Assembly: GCA_900758375.1 (NCBI GenBank)
Contig: CAAERJ010000010.1
Coordinates: forward strand, 1 to 10,055
From: an uncultured Collinsella sp.
Lineage (GTDB): Bacteria; Actinomycetota; Coriobacteriia; Coriobacteriales; Coriobacteriaceae
Length of the DNA: 10,055 nt
Direction: 5' to 3'
Both the position numbers and the translations under genes were made by a program. The notes below the pieces were generated by a model that was given only the letters and a program-made list of their open reading frames with translations, searched no databases and was not told the DNA's origin. Shown here in pieces: positions 1 through 6,145 of the stretch (its first letter is position 1; each line of letters begins with the position of its first letter).

Positions 1-12
1 CCCCGCTTCGTT

Positions 13-69
13 TTGACAGGCGCGTATATGGTATTTAAGGCACGGTTCAAAGAACCTTAACTTCGTTAA
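13..69 (+). promoter_or_regulatory. Possible promoter/operator region upstream of hsp20
   Basis: A perfect -35-like TTGACA lies at 13-18. No good -10 follows at the usual distance; the nearest AT-rich candidates (TATTTA at 32-37, TTTAAG at 34-39) are spaced too closely. Two adjacent perfect inverted repeats come next: GGTTC-AAA-GAACC at 44-56 and TTAAC-TTC-GTTAA at 57-69. They abut with no gap, and each has 5-bp arms and a 3-nt spacer. Paired small palindromes next to a promoter suggest binding of a dimeric regulator, but this is inference. No CIRCE element (TTAGCACTC/GAGTGCTAA) and no HspR HAIR site (CTTGAGT/ACTCAAG) is visible. The rest of 70-175 is AT-rich, with another inverted pair, AATATAT (135-141) and ATATATT (157-163). 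The true transcription start cannot be fixed by eye. Confidence 0.3.
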
Positions 70-182
70 AACCTTAGTCGACAAGACTTAGATATGCTTA
101 TAGAAAGAGACTTAAAAAACTTTATATCGAAGTGAATATATACGAATTGGGTGGGCATATATTGGAGCGTCAAAAGAAGTCC

Positions 183-221
183 CTGCCACCTAGAAGATGG
201 CTCGGCAGTCCTTTAAAGGAG
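183..221 (+). promoter_or_regulatory. hsp20 leader with SD-covering palindrome
   Basis: The ribosome binding site AAAGGAG (215-221) lies 8 nt before the ATG at 230. It is embedded in a perfect 12-bp palindrome, TCCTTTAAAGGA (209-220). In RNA this can fold as UCCU/AGGA with a UUAA loop, hiding the core of the SD. Immediately upstream, CTGCC (183-187) and GGCAG (204-208) form a second possible stem ending right at the palindrome; GCCA (185-188) with TGGC (198-201) is an alternative pairing. Small heat-shock genes often carry RNA thermometers that mask the SD at low temperature, so this arrangement fits that idea. The masking stem is only 4 bp, so the function is speculative. Confidence 0.35.
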
Positions 222-229
222 TGGTAGTC

Positions 230-661
230 ATGGCAAGCATGGTTCCTTATCGTTCGGTTTTTGGTGTCCGTCCCTCTGCTAGCTCGTTGTTTGATCTCTT
301 TGATGATATGACCGACCTGGCAAATAACTCTATCGCCTCTAAGGCGTTTCCCGTCGATGTTGAGGACAAGGGCGACGGTTACGAGGTCAAGGCTTATTTG
401 ACTGGCGTCGCCAAGGATGACATCGATGTTGAGCTCAATGAGGGTCGTCTTTCCATTAGCGTGAATGTCGAGGAGAGCGAAGAGAACGAGGGCAAGAACT
501 TCCTGCAGAAGGAGTTTAGCTCGTACAGCGCGACGCGCGGTGTGTACCTGAAGGATGCTTCGAGCGAGGGTCTTTCTGCAAAGTACGCTGACGGCATCCT
601 TACTGTTACGGTTCCTAAGATTGTCGAGAAGAAGAACGTTACGAAGATTTCCATCGACTAG
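230..661 (+). CDS. hsp20: Hsp20/alpha-crystallin family small heat-shock protein
   Basis: ATP-independent cytosolic holdase chaperone of 143 aa that binds unfolding proteins and forms oligomers. A variable N-terminal arm (about 1-38) is followed by the alpha-crystallin domain (about 39-130). This begins FPVDVEDKGDGYEVKAYLTG and ends with the family signature A-x-x-x-x-G-x-L-T-V-x-V-P (AKYADGILTVTVP, about 117-129). The C-terminal I-S-I at 140-142 matches the I-x-I anchor used in oligomer assembly. The loop EESEENEGKNFLQKEF (81-96) is acidic, as usual in the bacterial class. An upstream in-frame ATG at 197 lacks an SD and would place AAAGGAG (215-221) inside the coding region, so the ATG at 230, 8 nt after that SD, is chosen. 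The gene stands alone: a long AT-rich leader precedes it and a terminator follows. The family is certain; the heat regulation is inferred. Confidence 0.95.
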   Translation: MASMVPYRSVFGVRPSASSLFDLFDDMTDLANNSIASKAFPVDVEDKGDGYEVKAYLTGVAKDDIDVELNEGRLSISVNVEESEENEGKNFLQKEFSSYSATRGVYLKDASSEGLSAKYADGILTVTVPKIVEKKNVTKISID

Positions 662-693
662 CGCTATCGGCTATTAACATCGGTGCCAACGCT

Positions 694-731
694 AAGGGGG
701 CCGGGAAGTGATTCCCGGCCCCCTTTCTATT
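694..731 (+). terminator. Strong intrinsic terminator of hsp20
   Basis: A perfect 14-bp stem pairs 694-707 with 712-725 around a GTGA loop, followed by TCTATTT. The stem is GC-rich in the middle with A/T pairs at the base. It lies 32 bp after the hsp20 stop and 9 bp beyond the stop of the convergent metallo-hydrolase gene. It may therefore also stop transcription arriving from the minus strand, although the minus-strand tail (TTAGC) is a poor U-tract. Confidence 0.92.
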
Positions 732-740
732 TGAGACAGC

Positions 741-1550
741 CTACTGTATGGTCAGAGGCCGATATTGCCCGGCGGGACATATCGTGAGTTTATGCAGCCC
801 CTCAACGCGGGTGGCGGTGCTGCCAAGCTCGTTGTCGAGTGCTGCCCCAAGTGAGTTTGCGTAGCTTTTGACGGTAAGGCTTGGGTGATTGTTGTCTTGG
901 CTAATGTGCATCGCGATAAGCTGCTCGGTGCGATCGGTTACCAGCACGCGTGCGGCATCGGCGGCCTGATCGTTGGAGAGATGTCCTTTTGCAGACAGGA
1001 TGCGTTCCTGAAGAAAGCGAGGATAGTCTCCTTGGCGCAGCATGGCTACATCGTGGTTGCTTTCGAGTGCGAGAATGCGACAGTCCTTGAGCGTATCGAT
1101 GGCGCGCTTTGACAACTCGCCGGTGTCGGTGGCAAAGCCAATCGAATCATCCTGAGCGTCAAACCGGTAGCCGACGGGATTGATGACGTCGTGGGATGTC
1201 GAATACGTCTGAATGTGGACTCCGGCAATTGAGAGGGTGTCGCCTGGGTCAAATTCCTCAACAGACAGATGCGCGAGGCTTTCTTTTGATGTGAGTGTGC
1301 CTCTGCTGGAAAAGACCGGTCCATTCCAATGCTTGCACCACACCTCAAGCCCCTTAATGTGGTCGCTGTGCTCATGGGTGACAACAAGGGCGGACACGTC
1401 GTCTGCCGAAAGGCCGAGCTCTGCCATGCGCTTGAGTGTCTCACGACGGGACAGTCCGTCATCGATCATAATGAGCCCCTGCGGGCCCTCGATGAGTGCG
1501 CAGTTGCCTTTAGAGCCACTGCCGAGGATATGAAGGTGTAGGCGAGACAT
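741..1550 (-). CDS. MBL-fold metallo-hydrolase, YycJ/WalJ-like
   Basis: Predicted cytosolic zinc-dependent hydrolase of 269 aa, the usual length for the YycJ/WalJ group; members are proposed to be DNA exonucleases or related phosphodiesterases. The N-terminus HILGSGSKGNCALIE is the typical opening of this group. The metal motif is H-E-H-S-D-H at 59-64 (THEHSDH). Further ligand candidates are H120 (STSHD), D142 (FATDTG), and H166 in LESNHD. The blocks LESNHDVAMLRQGDYP and AKGHLSNDQAA (H190) are strongly characteristic of YycJ. No signal peptide is visible. In Firmicutes the gene sits beside walRK; here no two-component genes are present, so a WalRK role cannot be inferred. It is transcribed divergently from tilS across 48 bp and converges on hsp20. 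The SD is weak (TGGA about 7 nt before the ATG). The exact substrate is unknown. Confidence 0.9.
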   Translation of the reverse strand: MSRLHLHILGSGSKGNCALIEGPQGLIMIDDGLSRRETLKRMAELGLSADDVSALVVTHEHSDHIKGLEVWCKHWNGPVFSSRGTLTSKESLAHLSVEEFDPGDTLSIAGVHIQTYSTSHDVINPVGYRFDAQDDSIGFATDTGELSKRAIDTLKDCRILALESNHDVAMLRQGDYPRFLQERILSAKGHLSNDQAADAARVLVTDRTEQLIAMHISQDNNHPSLTVKSYANSLGAALDNELGSTATRVEGLHKLTICPAGQYRPLTIQ

Positions 1551-1564
1551 AAGATTCCAAAGGA

Positions 1565-1592
1565 TACAATGGGTGCGGACGAATAGAGGAGG
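1565..1592 (+). promoter_or_regulatory. tilS promoter -10 and ribosome binding site
   Basis: The 48-bp divergent gap between the metallo-hydrolase and tilS contains TACAAT at 1565-1570, a good -10 hexamer, and AGGAGG at 1587-1592, 6 nt before the tilS ATG. The -35 would fall inside the 5' end of the divergent gene, and no clear TTGACA-like hexamer is seen there. A matching promoter for the minus-strand gene is not obvious; TATTCG on the minus strand (about 1580-1585) is only a weak candidate. Confidence 0.55.
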
Positions 1593-1598
1593 AAGCGA

Positions 1599-3137
1599 AT
1601 GCCAACGGTATCACAGCATTACGGACACCATGCCGCGCCTGGGGCAGTCGATGAGACCCGGACGAGGCAGCAGGCTGCTCCTGTGGTACTCATGGTATCA
1701 GGCGGTGCGGACTCGACGGCACTGCTTCTTATGGCGTGCACATCAAAGCTGGATATCCAAGATGGACGCGGCGTTGCCCCCATTGCTCGCGAGCGCCTAC
1801 ATGTTCTTCATGTAAACCATCATCTGCGAGGCGAGGCGTCCGACGGAGACGAGGCCTTTGTGCGCGAGCTCTGCGCACAATATGGTTTGCCGCTGTGCGT
1901 TGAGCACGCTTATTTTGATGGGGAGTCGGGCAATATCGAGGCGGCTGCGCGCGAGGTGCGTTATGCAGCGGCGCGAAGGTATGTTCGCGAACTATGTGCC
2001 AAGACGGGGGCGCCGAGAACGGCGGCGCGCATCTGTACTGCCCATACCTCTTCGGACCGCGCGGAAACATTTTTGATGAACGCCATTAAGGGGTCGGGTC
2101 CAGCTGGGCTTTCGAGCATTCCCCGCCGAAGGAATATCGTGGTGCGTCCCTTGCTCGACCTAACTCATGGCGAGCTAGTGGGCTATCTACAGGTACATGG
2201 TCAGCCGTGGCGTGAAGACGAGAGCAACGAGGACGTCTCGTATCTACGAAACTACGTGCGCCATCGGGTAATGCCAGTGGTGGCACAGCGTAATGCGAGC
2301 GTGTGCAAGACGATTGGCGCCGCCTGTGAGATCCTTGGTGACGAAGATGCGTTTCTATCCCAGCTGTCGGCACAGGCGTTCCGAAGCTGTTTGCGCAAAG
2401 AGGCGGCGGGCGCGCTGATGCTCGATGCCAGACGCCTTGCTGCGGCCGAGGTGGTAATCGCGCGGCGTATCGTGAGGCTGGCGATCAAACGCATCGATCC
2501 GGATGCTCGTCCGGAGATGCGGCATGTGGAGCGAGTTCTTTCCTGCGTTGCCGAGGGCGCCGGCTCGGTCACGCTTCCAGCGGGGATTGACGCACGCGTA
2601 GAGTTTGGCATGCTGGCGTTTAAGGCGCCGGCGGCTCGTGAGGGCCTGGTCGCGGACTGGGTTACCGTGCCTGGTCGTTTGCCGTTGGGCGGGGGACGCA
2701 TGCTGATTGCAGAGCCGATGGCCGTTGAGCCGGGATGCGATATCGTGCGCCGCGCCCGTGAGCTTGCGGCTGCCGGGGAAGTGACAGCTTTGGTAGACGC
2801 GGCTGCCCTGGGTTTTGCCGACAGCGATAGTGAGCGGATTCTGGCGGGCTCACGTGGCGAGATCCCTGCCGAGGCGCGATCGGCGCGCCTGTGGGTGGAC
2901 GGTCCCGCACCGGGAGACGTGGTGTGCCCGTTAGGGATGAGTGGCCGAAGCAAGAAGGTATCCGACTTGCTAGGCGAGGCTCGCATTCCCGTTTCCGAGC
3001 GCGCCGGCGTGCCTATGGTGAGGACGGCGCCGGGAGGTGCCGTGGTGTGGGTCGTCGGAGTTCGCGCGGACGACCGCTTTAAGTGCACGGCGGCGACGCG
3101 TGTGGCCTACCTGCTTCGCGTAGTTGATGCGGATTAG
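1599..3137 (+). CDS. tilS: tRNA(Ile)-lysidine synthetase
   Basis: Cytosolic enzyme that converts the wobble cytidine (C34) of the tRNA-Ile with CAU anticodon into lysidine using ATP and lysine, so that it reads AUA; normally essential. The 512-aa protein has an N-terminal PP-loop ATPase domain with SGGADS at 34-39. HVNHHLRG follows at 71-78, then WREDESN at 204-210 and RNYVRHRVMP at 217-226. A middle substrate-binding region comes next. The C-terminal TilS domain (about 430-508) includes PLGMSGRSKKVSDLLGEARIP and VVWVVGVRADDRF. The usual H-x-x-D-D-Q-x-E-T block reads HTSSDRAET (149-157), so the first Asp is Ser and Gln is Arg. About 30 residues precede the PP-loop, more than in most homologues. 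The SD AGGAGG at 1587-1592 nevertheless supports this start. It lies upstream of hpt and ftsH, a common order in Gram-positive bacteria. The assignment is secure. Confidence 0.95.
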   Translation: MPTVSQHYGHHAAPGAVDETRTRQQAAPVVLMVSGGADSTALLLMACTSKLDIQDGRGVAPIARERLHVLHVNHHLRGEASDGDEAFVRELCAQYGLPLCVEHAYFDGESGNIEAAAREVRYAAARRYVRELCAKTGAPRTAARICTAHTSSDRAETFLMNAIKGSGPAGLSSIPRRRNIVVRPLLDLTHGELVGYLQVHGQPWREDESNEDVSYLRNYVRHRVMPVVAQRNASVCKTIGAACEILGDEDAFLSQLSAQAFRSCLRKEAAGALMLDARRLAAAEVVIARRIVRLAIKRIDPDARPEMRHVERVLSCVAEGAGSVTLPAGIDARVEFGMLAFKAPAAREGLVADWVTVPGRLPLGGGRMLIAEPMAVEPGCDIVRRARELAAAGEVTALVDAAALGFADSDSERILAGSRGEIPAEARSARLWVDGPAPGDVVCPLGMSGRSKKVSDLLGEARIPVSERAGVPMVRTAPGGAVVWVVGVRADDRFKCTAATRVAYLLRVVDAD

Positions 3138-3176
3138 CCCCTCGCACCAGCTATTCTGTGCGGCGTTGACGGTATT

Positions 3177-3280
3177 CCCGCGCTGATGGTGCGCGGGCTG
3201 GAAAATATACCCCGTGCGCTGCTAGAATGTGTAATTCGCGTCCATACGGCGGTGTGTGGGCGATTAAGCACAAGAAAGGG
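3177..3280 (+). promoter_or_regulatory. tilS-hpt intergenic: hairpin and extended -10 promoter of hpt
   Basis: The 148-bp gap holds three signals. A perfect 7-bp stem CCCGCGC/GCGCGGG (3177-3183 with 3191-3197, loop of 7 nt) has no U-tract after it, so it is at best a weak terminator or pause site after tilS. An extended -10, TGCTAGAAT (3220-3228), has no recognisable -35 at 17 bp (GGAAAA at 3200-3205). The SD GAAAGGG (3274-3280) lies 5 nt before the hpt ATG. TTGACG at 3166-3171 is too far upstream to serve as the -35. This suggests that hpt-ftsH has its own promoter in addition to any read-through from tilS. Confidence 0.5.
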
Positions 3281-3285
3281 TTGTC

Positions 3286-3834
3286 ATGGCTTCTCAACAT
3301 CCGGATATCGAGAAGGTTCTGTTTACGCAGGAGGATATCGACGGTATCGTTTCTCGCCTGGGCGAGGAGATTACGCGCGACTACGCGGGTAAGGATCTGG
3401 TGCTGATCGCGGTCCTGCGCGGCGCTGTTGTCTTTATGGGCGACCTGATGCGCAAGATCGAGCTGCCGACCAACATCGATTTCATGGCTGTTTCGAGCTA
3501 TGGCGACGGTGTGAAGTCTTCGGGCATCGTGCGTATCATTAAGGACCTGGATATCGACATCCGTGGTCGCGACGTGCTGATCGTCGAGGACATTCTGGAC
3601 TCGGGCCTGACTCTCAAGTACCTGATGAAGAACCTCGAGAGCCGCAAGCCCGCCTCGCTGGAAGTCGCTGCCTTCCTGTGGAAGGACGTTGAGAACCGTA
3701 CCTCGGCCATCACGCCCAAGTATGTTGGAACCCATTGCCCCGATGCCTTTGTGGTGGGCTACGGCCTCGATTATGCCGAGCGCTATCGTAACCTTCCGTA
3801 TCTGGGCATTTTGAAACCGGAGGTTTATTCGTAA
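3286..3834 (+). CDS. hpt: Hypoxanthine (guanine) phosphoribosyltransferase
   Basis: Purine salvage enzyme that joins hypoxanthine or guanine to PRPP, giving IMP or GMP plus pyrophosphate; cytosolic. At 182 aa it has the normal bacterial length. The PPi-binding loop is LRG (44-46) in IAVLRGAVVF. The mobile catalytic loop contains SYGDG (71-75). The PRPP-binding signature VLIVEDILDSGLTL spans 97-110, with the acidic pair E101-D102 and the likely general base D105. The C-terminal base-binding part FVVGYGLDYAERYRNLPYLG spans 155-174. The SD GAAAGGG lies 5 nt before the ATG. The stop is separated from the ftsH ATG by a single base, so the two are very probably co-transcribed. The specificity between hypoxanthine and guanine cannot be read from the sequence. 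Confidence 0.95.
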   Translation: MASQHPDIEKVLFTQEDIDGIVSRLGEEITRDYAGKDLVLIAVLRGAVVFMGDLMRKIELPTNIDFMAVSSYGDGVKSSGIVRIIKDLDIDIRGRDVLIVEDILDSGLTLKYLMKNLESRKPASLEVAAFLWKDVENRTSAITPKYVGTHCPDAFVVGYGLDYAERYRNLPYLGILKPEVYS

Positions 3835-3835
3835 G

Positions 3836-5956
3836 ATGCCCGACGACCGTAACGATAACAATTCCCAGACTCCCCGGGAGCCTAAGATCCCGGGGATGCC
3901 CGGAGGCAAGAAGCCCACGCGTACGGGCTGGCTGTATTTTCTTTTGGCTTGCGCGCTTCTGGGCTATGCCTTCTTTAATATGGGCTCCGGCTTTGCCAGC
4001 TCCAGCAATACTGTTAAGCTCGCGACGAGCGAGATGGTCAGCGCCATCAAGCAGGATCGCGTCGAAGATTTGACCTATACGGTTCAAGACGGAAGCGTGG
4101 CGGGTCATTACTGGAAGACGAAAAAGGACAAGGGCGATACGAGCGAGCTCAAGAGCTTCTCCTCGACCTATGTCGGCTCCGATTCGCTTGCCGAGCTTAT
4201 GGCAGAGCACCCCGACACCAAGTATATCGTCAACACCAACGACCCCGATTTTTGGGGCGACTTGGCGATGAGCGTGCTGCCGACGATCGCCCTGATCGCC
4301 ATCATGTTCTACTTTATGCGCCAGATGATGGGCGCCAATAATAGGAACATGCAGTTTGGCAAGACCAATGCCAAGACCAACGAGGCTACGCGTCCCAAGG
4401 TCAAGTTCGAGGACGTTGCCGGCGTGGACGAGGCCGTCGAGGAGCTCGAGGAGATTCGCGACTTCCTGAGCGATCCGGACCGCTATCGCAAACTGGGTGC
4501 CAAGATTCCGCGCGGCGTTTTGCTGGTGGGCCCTCCGGGTACCGGTAAGACGCTGCTGGCCAAGGCTGTTGCCGGCGAGGCGGGCGTGCCGTTCTTTAGC
4601 ATCTCGGGTTCTGACTTTGTCGAGATGTTCGTGGGCGTCGGCGCCAGCCGCGTGCGCGACCTCTTTAAGGAGGCCAAGTCTCAGGCTCCGTCGATCATCT
4701 TTATTGATGAGATCGATGCCGTGGGACGTCAGCGCGGAGCCGGCTTGGGCGGCGGTCACGACGAGCGCGAGCAGACGCTCAACCAGCTGCTGGTTGAGAT
4801 GGACGGTTTTGAGGAGAGCGAGTCGGTCATCCTGATCGCTGCGACCAACCGTCCTGACATCCTGGATCCGGCATTGCTGCGCCCCGGTCGCTTTGACCGC
4901 CAGGTCACGGTCGACCGTCCGGACGTAAAGGGCCGCGAGCAGATCTTGCGCGTGCATGCCGAGAATAAGCCGATGGACGAGGACGTTAAGTTTGAGAAAC
5001 TCGCCCAGATGACCGTTGGCTTTACCGGTGCCGATCTGGCAAACCTGCTCAACGAGTCTGCGCTGCTGGCCGCTCGCCGTCATCGTTCTGTGATCTCGAT
5101 GGACGAGGTCGAGGAGTCGATGGAGCGCGTGATTGCCGGACCGCAACGCAAGGGTCGTGTGATGACCGAAGCCGAGCGCACCACGATTGCCTACCATGAG
5201 AGCGGCCATGCCCTGGTGGGTCACATCTTGGAGCACTCCGATCCGGTTCATAAGATTTCGATTGTCAGCCGCGGCCAGGCTCTGGGCTACACGTTGCAGC
5301 TTCCGCAGGAGGATCACTTCCTCAAGACCAAGAACGAGATGCTCGACGAGCTCGCCGTGTTCTTGGGCGGCCGCGTTGCCGAGGAGCTCATGTGCGATGA
5401 CATCACGTCGGGCGCGAGCAACGACCTGGAGCGCGCGACCAAGATGGCGCGCGAGATGGTTACGCGTCTGGGCATGAGCGAGGAGCTGGGCACGCAAGTG
5501 TTTGGCGAGGCACAGCATCAGGTGTTCCTTGGTCGCGATTACGCCGATCACCAGGATTACTCCGAGGAGACGGCGCGCCGCATCGATATCGAGGTTCAGC
5601 GCATCATGCGCGAAGCCCATCGCCGTGCGGTCGAGATTTTGGATGCCCGTCGCGATCAGCTCGATCTGATGGCGAAGGTGCTGCTTGAGCGCGAGACCGT
5701 CGAAGGCGACGCCGTGAACGCCCTGCTCGACAACGAGTGGGATGCCTACCTTGAGCGCGAGGGCGATATCCTGGCGGCCAAGGAGGAACGCAATGCCAAG
5801 GCGGCCGGCATGCCGACCAAGAAGCGCGCGCCCCGCATGAGCGAGGAGGAGCTGGCGGCTGATGCCGCGGCTTTTGCGCAGGCGGCCATGCAGGAGGATG
5901 CCGAAGCCGCATCCGATGACTCCGGCGATGACCATGCCGTCAATGCCGACAAATAG
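3836..5956 (+). CDS. ftsH: ATP-dependent zinc metalloprotease FtsH
   Basis: Membrane-anchored hexameric AAA+ protease that extracts and degrades damaged membrane proteins and regulatory proteins; 706 aa. A polar Asn/Pro-rich cytoplasmic tail (1-29) precedes the first membrane helix (about 31-49). An extracytoplasmic domain (about 50-140) and a second helix (about 143-163) follow. The AAA+ module has Walker A GPPGTGKT (232-239), pore loop MFVGVG (264-269), Walker B IIFIDEID (287-294), and a second region of homology around TNRPDILDPALLRPGRFDR with arginine fingers R349 and R352. The protease zinc site is HESGH (454-458) with third ligand D530 in ASNDLERA. The last 45 or so residues are rich in Ala, Glu and Asp and probably disordered. 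GGAGG at 3819-3823 lies inside hpt, 12 nt before the ATG, a somewhat long spacing; with the 1-bp gap it suggests translational coupling. A terminator follows. Confidence 0.98.
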   Translation: MPDDRNDNNSQTPREPKIPGMPGGKKPTRTGWLYFLLACALLGYAFFNMGSGFASSSNTVKLATSEMVSAIKQDRVEDLTYTVQDGSVAGHYWKTKKDKGDTSELKSFSSTYVGSDSLAELMAEHPDTKYIVNTNDPDFWGDLAMSVLPTIALIAIMFYFMRQMMGANNRNMQFGKTNAKTNEATRPKVKFEDVAGVDEAVEELEEIRDFLSDPDRYRKLGAKIPRGVLLVGPPGTGKTLLAKAVAGEAGVPFFSISGSDFVEMFVGVGASRVRDLFKEAKSQAPSIIFIDEIDAVGRQRGAGLGGGHDEREQTLNQLLVEMDGFEESESVILIAATNRPDILDPALLRPGRFDRQVTVDRPDVKGREQILRVHAENKPMDEDVKFEKLAQMTVGFTGADLANLLNESALLAARRHRSVISMDEVEESMERVIAGPQRKGRVMTEAERTTIAYHESGHALVGHILEHSDPVHKISIVSRGQALGYTLQLPQEDHFLKTKNEMLDELAVFLGGRVAEELMCDDITSGASNDLERATKMAREMVTRLGMSEELGTQVFGEAQHQVFLGRDYADHQDYSEETARRIDIEVQRIMREAHRRAVEILDARRDQLDLMAKVLLERETVEGDAVNALLDNEWDAYLEREGDILAAKEERNAKAAGMPTKKRAPRMSEEELAADAAAFAQAAMQEDAEAASDDSGDDHAVNADK
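3871..3896 (+). other. GC-rich hairpin in the first codons of ftsH
   Basis: TCCCCGGGA (3871-3879) and TCCCGGGGA (3888-3896) are perfect reverse complements separated by 8 nt, giving a 9-bp stem. It starts 35 nt after the A of the ftsH start codon and encodes part of the proline-rich tail (REPKIPG). Strong hairpins just downstream of a start codon can slow ribosome entry; whether this one does is not known. It could equally be a by-product of Pro and Gly codons in a GC-rich genome. Confidence 0.4.
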
Positions 5957-5970
5957 TCCTTGTAGCAAAA

Positions 5971-6006
5971 AGCCTCCGCGGGAAACCTGCGGAGGCTATT
6001 TCTTTT
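5971..6006 (+). terminator. Intrinsic terminator of the hpt-ftsH unit
   Basis: A 12-bp stem pairs 5971-5982 with 5986-5997 around an AAA loop, with one G-U pair (5980/5988). It is followed by the T-rich run ATTTCTTTT. The stem begins 15 bp after the ftsH stop. The A-run just before it (5967-5971) gives the minus strand a short T-tract as well, so it may work in both directions. Confidence 0.9.
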
Positions 6007-6024
6007 GAGCGATACGGGGCCGTC

Positions 6025-6086
6025 TGTTGATTGGGGACAGACTTAAATGAGTGTTTTCACACATTTAAGTCTGTCCCCAATCAACA
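6025..6086. repeat. 62-bp near-perfect hairpin repeat (REP/MITE-like)
   Basis: The 25-bp left arm (6025-6049) is the exact reverse complement of the right arm (6062-6086). Inside, after a single A-A mismatch (6050/6061), GTG and CAC pair around a TTTT loop, giving 28 bp of pairing in 62 bp. The arm contains TTGGGGACAGACTTAAATG. I recall GGGGACAGAC-type hairpins as widespread dispersed repeats in bacteria, some linked to IS200-like Y1 (REP-associated) transposases; that is memory, not a search. No transposase is present here. The element sits between the ftsH terminator and the aminotransferase promoter, and no target-site duplication is evident. It contains an ATG (6047) that falsely extends the next gene. 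Confidence 0.85.
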
Positions 6087-6115
6087 TTGCTGCGGCACTT
6101 TGCTCGGCTAAAGCG

Positions 6116-6140
6116 TACAATAGCGCCTATGCGAAAGGGG
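6116..6140 (+). promoter_or_regulatory. Aminotransferase promoter -10 and RBS
   Basis: TACAAT at 6116-6121 is a good -10 hexamer, and AAAGGGG at 6134-6140 is the ribosome binding site, 5 nt before the ATG at 6146. No convincing -35 lies 16-18 bp upstream; TTGCTG (6087-6092) is 23 bp away and touches the end of the hairpin repeat. Transcription starting just after the -10 would exclude the upstream ATG at 6047. Confidence 0.6.
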
Positions 6141-6145
6141 AACAG

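Noticed and set aside
13..196. CIRCE or HspR (HAIR) operator upstream of hsp20
   Set aside because: Neither TTAGCACTC/GAGTGCTAA nor CTTGAGT/ACTCAAG, nor a close variant, is present.
197..229. Upstream ATG giving hsp20 eleven extra residues
   Set aside because: There is no SD before it, while a good SD (AAAGGAG) lies 8 nt before the ATG at 230; the extra residues are not part of the Hsp20 family.
2252..3088. 278-codon minus-strand frame opposite tilS
   Set aside because: Low-complexity Ala/Arg/Ser/Pro-rich translation typical of antisense frames in GC-rich DNA. The sense strand is a complete TilS.
3710..5968. 752-codon open frame on the minus strand covering all of ftsH
   Set aside because: It mirrors ftsH codon by codon in a GC-rich gene with strong third-position bias, shows no recognisable domain and has no SD. 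The plus-strand frame encodes an intact FtsH with all motifs.
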